DNA of 5,542 nt from Clostridia bacterium (GTDB lineage Bacteria; Bacillota; Clostridia; Oscillospirales; CAG-272). Below the pieces are notes generated by a model. That model saw nothing but the letters and a program-made list of their open reading frames with translations. It had not been told where the DNA came from and ran no database searches. Below are positions 5,505-5,542 of the stretch, one piece after another. The stretch covers positions 1 through 5,542 of the forward strand of contig JAFNVK010000110.1 of NCBI GenBank assembly GCA_017379815.1. Direction: 5' to 3'. Position 1 is the stretch's first letter; every line of letters begins with the position of its first letter. A program made the position numbers and the translations under genes.

Positions 5505-5542
5505 TCTCGCTTGAAATCTTGCTATCTTCCTGTAAGGAAAGT

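Larger units (their letters stand above)
5173..5542. other. Gene-free, repeat-rich intergenic region after mrdA
   Basis: No credible coding region is seen in these 370 bases on either strand. An open frame on the + strand between 5213 and 5464 runs straight through palindromic repeats, has no ribosome site, and encodes nothing recognisable. The region holds at least three repeat elements, listed separately. No classical terminator with a T tract follows mrdA. The GC-rich hairpins may end or protect the transcript instead. GGGG at 5179-5182 and GGGG at 5203-5206 compete for the same CCCC at 5196-5199. The last bases contain a small hairpin, TTCCT at 5527-5531 with AGGAA at 5535-5539, at the window edge. 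Confidence 0.8.

Overview
The window looks like chromosomal DNA of a fairly GC-rich member of the Clostridia (Bacillota). It is probably a gut-associated Oscillospirales-like lineage, but that placement is an inference. The basis is strong AGGAGG-type ribosome sites before every gene, an extended -10 promoter of the sigma-A type, clostridial-looking motif variants in MreB and PBP2, and a type of intergenic repeat that I recall from gut Oscillospirales genomes. No lineage marker such as rRNA is present.

All four genes lie on the + strand. They are maf (18-611, nucleotide pyrophosphatase), mreB (720-1730, bacterial actin of the elongation machinery), a CPBP/Rce1-type intramembrane protease gene (1979-2998), and a mrdA-type class B penicillin-binding protein, PBP2 (3112-5172). 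A good promoter sits between maf and mreB (616-644) and an intrinsic terminator follows mreB (1757-1794). mreB is therefore probably its own transcription unit, and the protease and PBP2 genes probably form a second one. No convincing promoter was found for that second unit.

The gap from 1731 to 1978 holds the mreB terminator, a 37-bp imperfect tandem repeat whose copies can form hairpins (1797-1907), and two mutually exclusive small hairpins just before the protease ribosome site. The 370 bases after PBP2 (5173-5542) hold no credible gene and are packed with structured intergenic repeats. These are a REP-like palindrome led by GTAG, a pair of inverted repeat units with compensatory differences (BIME-like), and a third repeat beginning TGTCATCCTGAGCGAA.

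Functionally this is a variant of the maf-(radC)-mreBCD-(mrdA) cell-elongation neighbourhood. MreB organises side-wall synthesis and PBP2 cross-links the new peptidoglycan. The usual linkers between them, MreC and MreD, are not encoded here, and the protease gene occupies their place. I see no obviously new defence or mobile system. The points most worth a second look are the missing mreC/mreD with a protease in their place, a predicted Cys3-His metal site in PBP2, and the repeat cluster.
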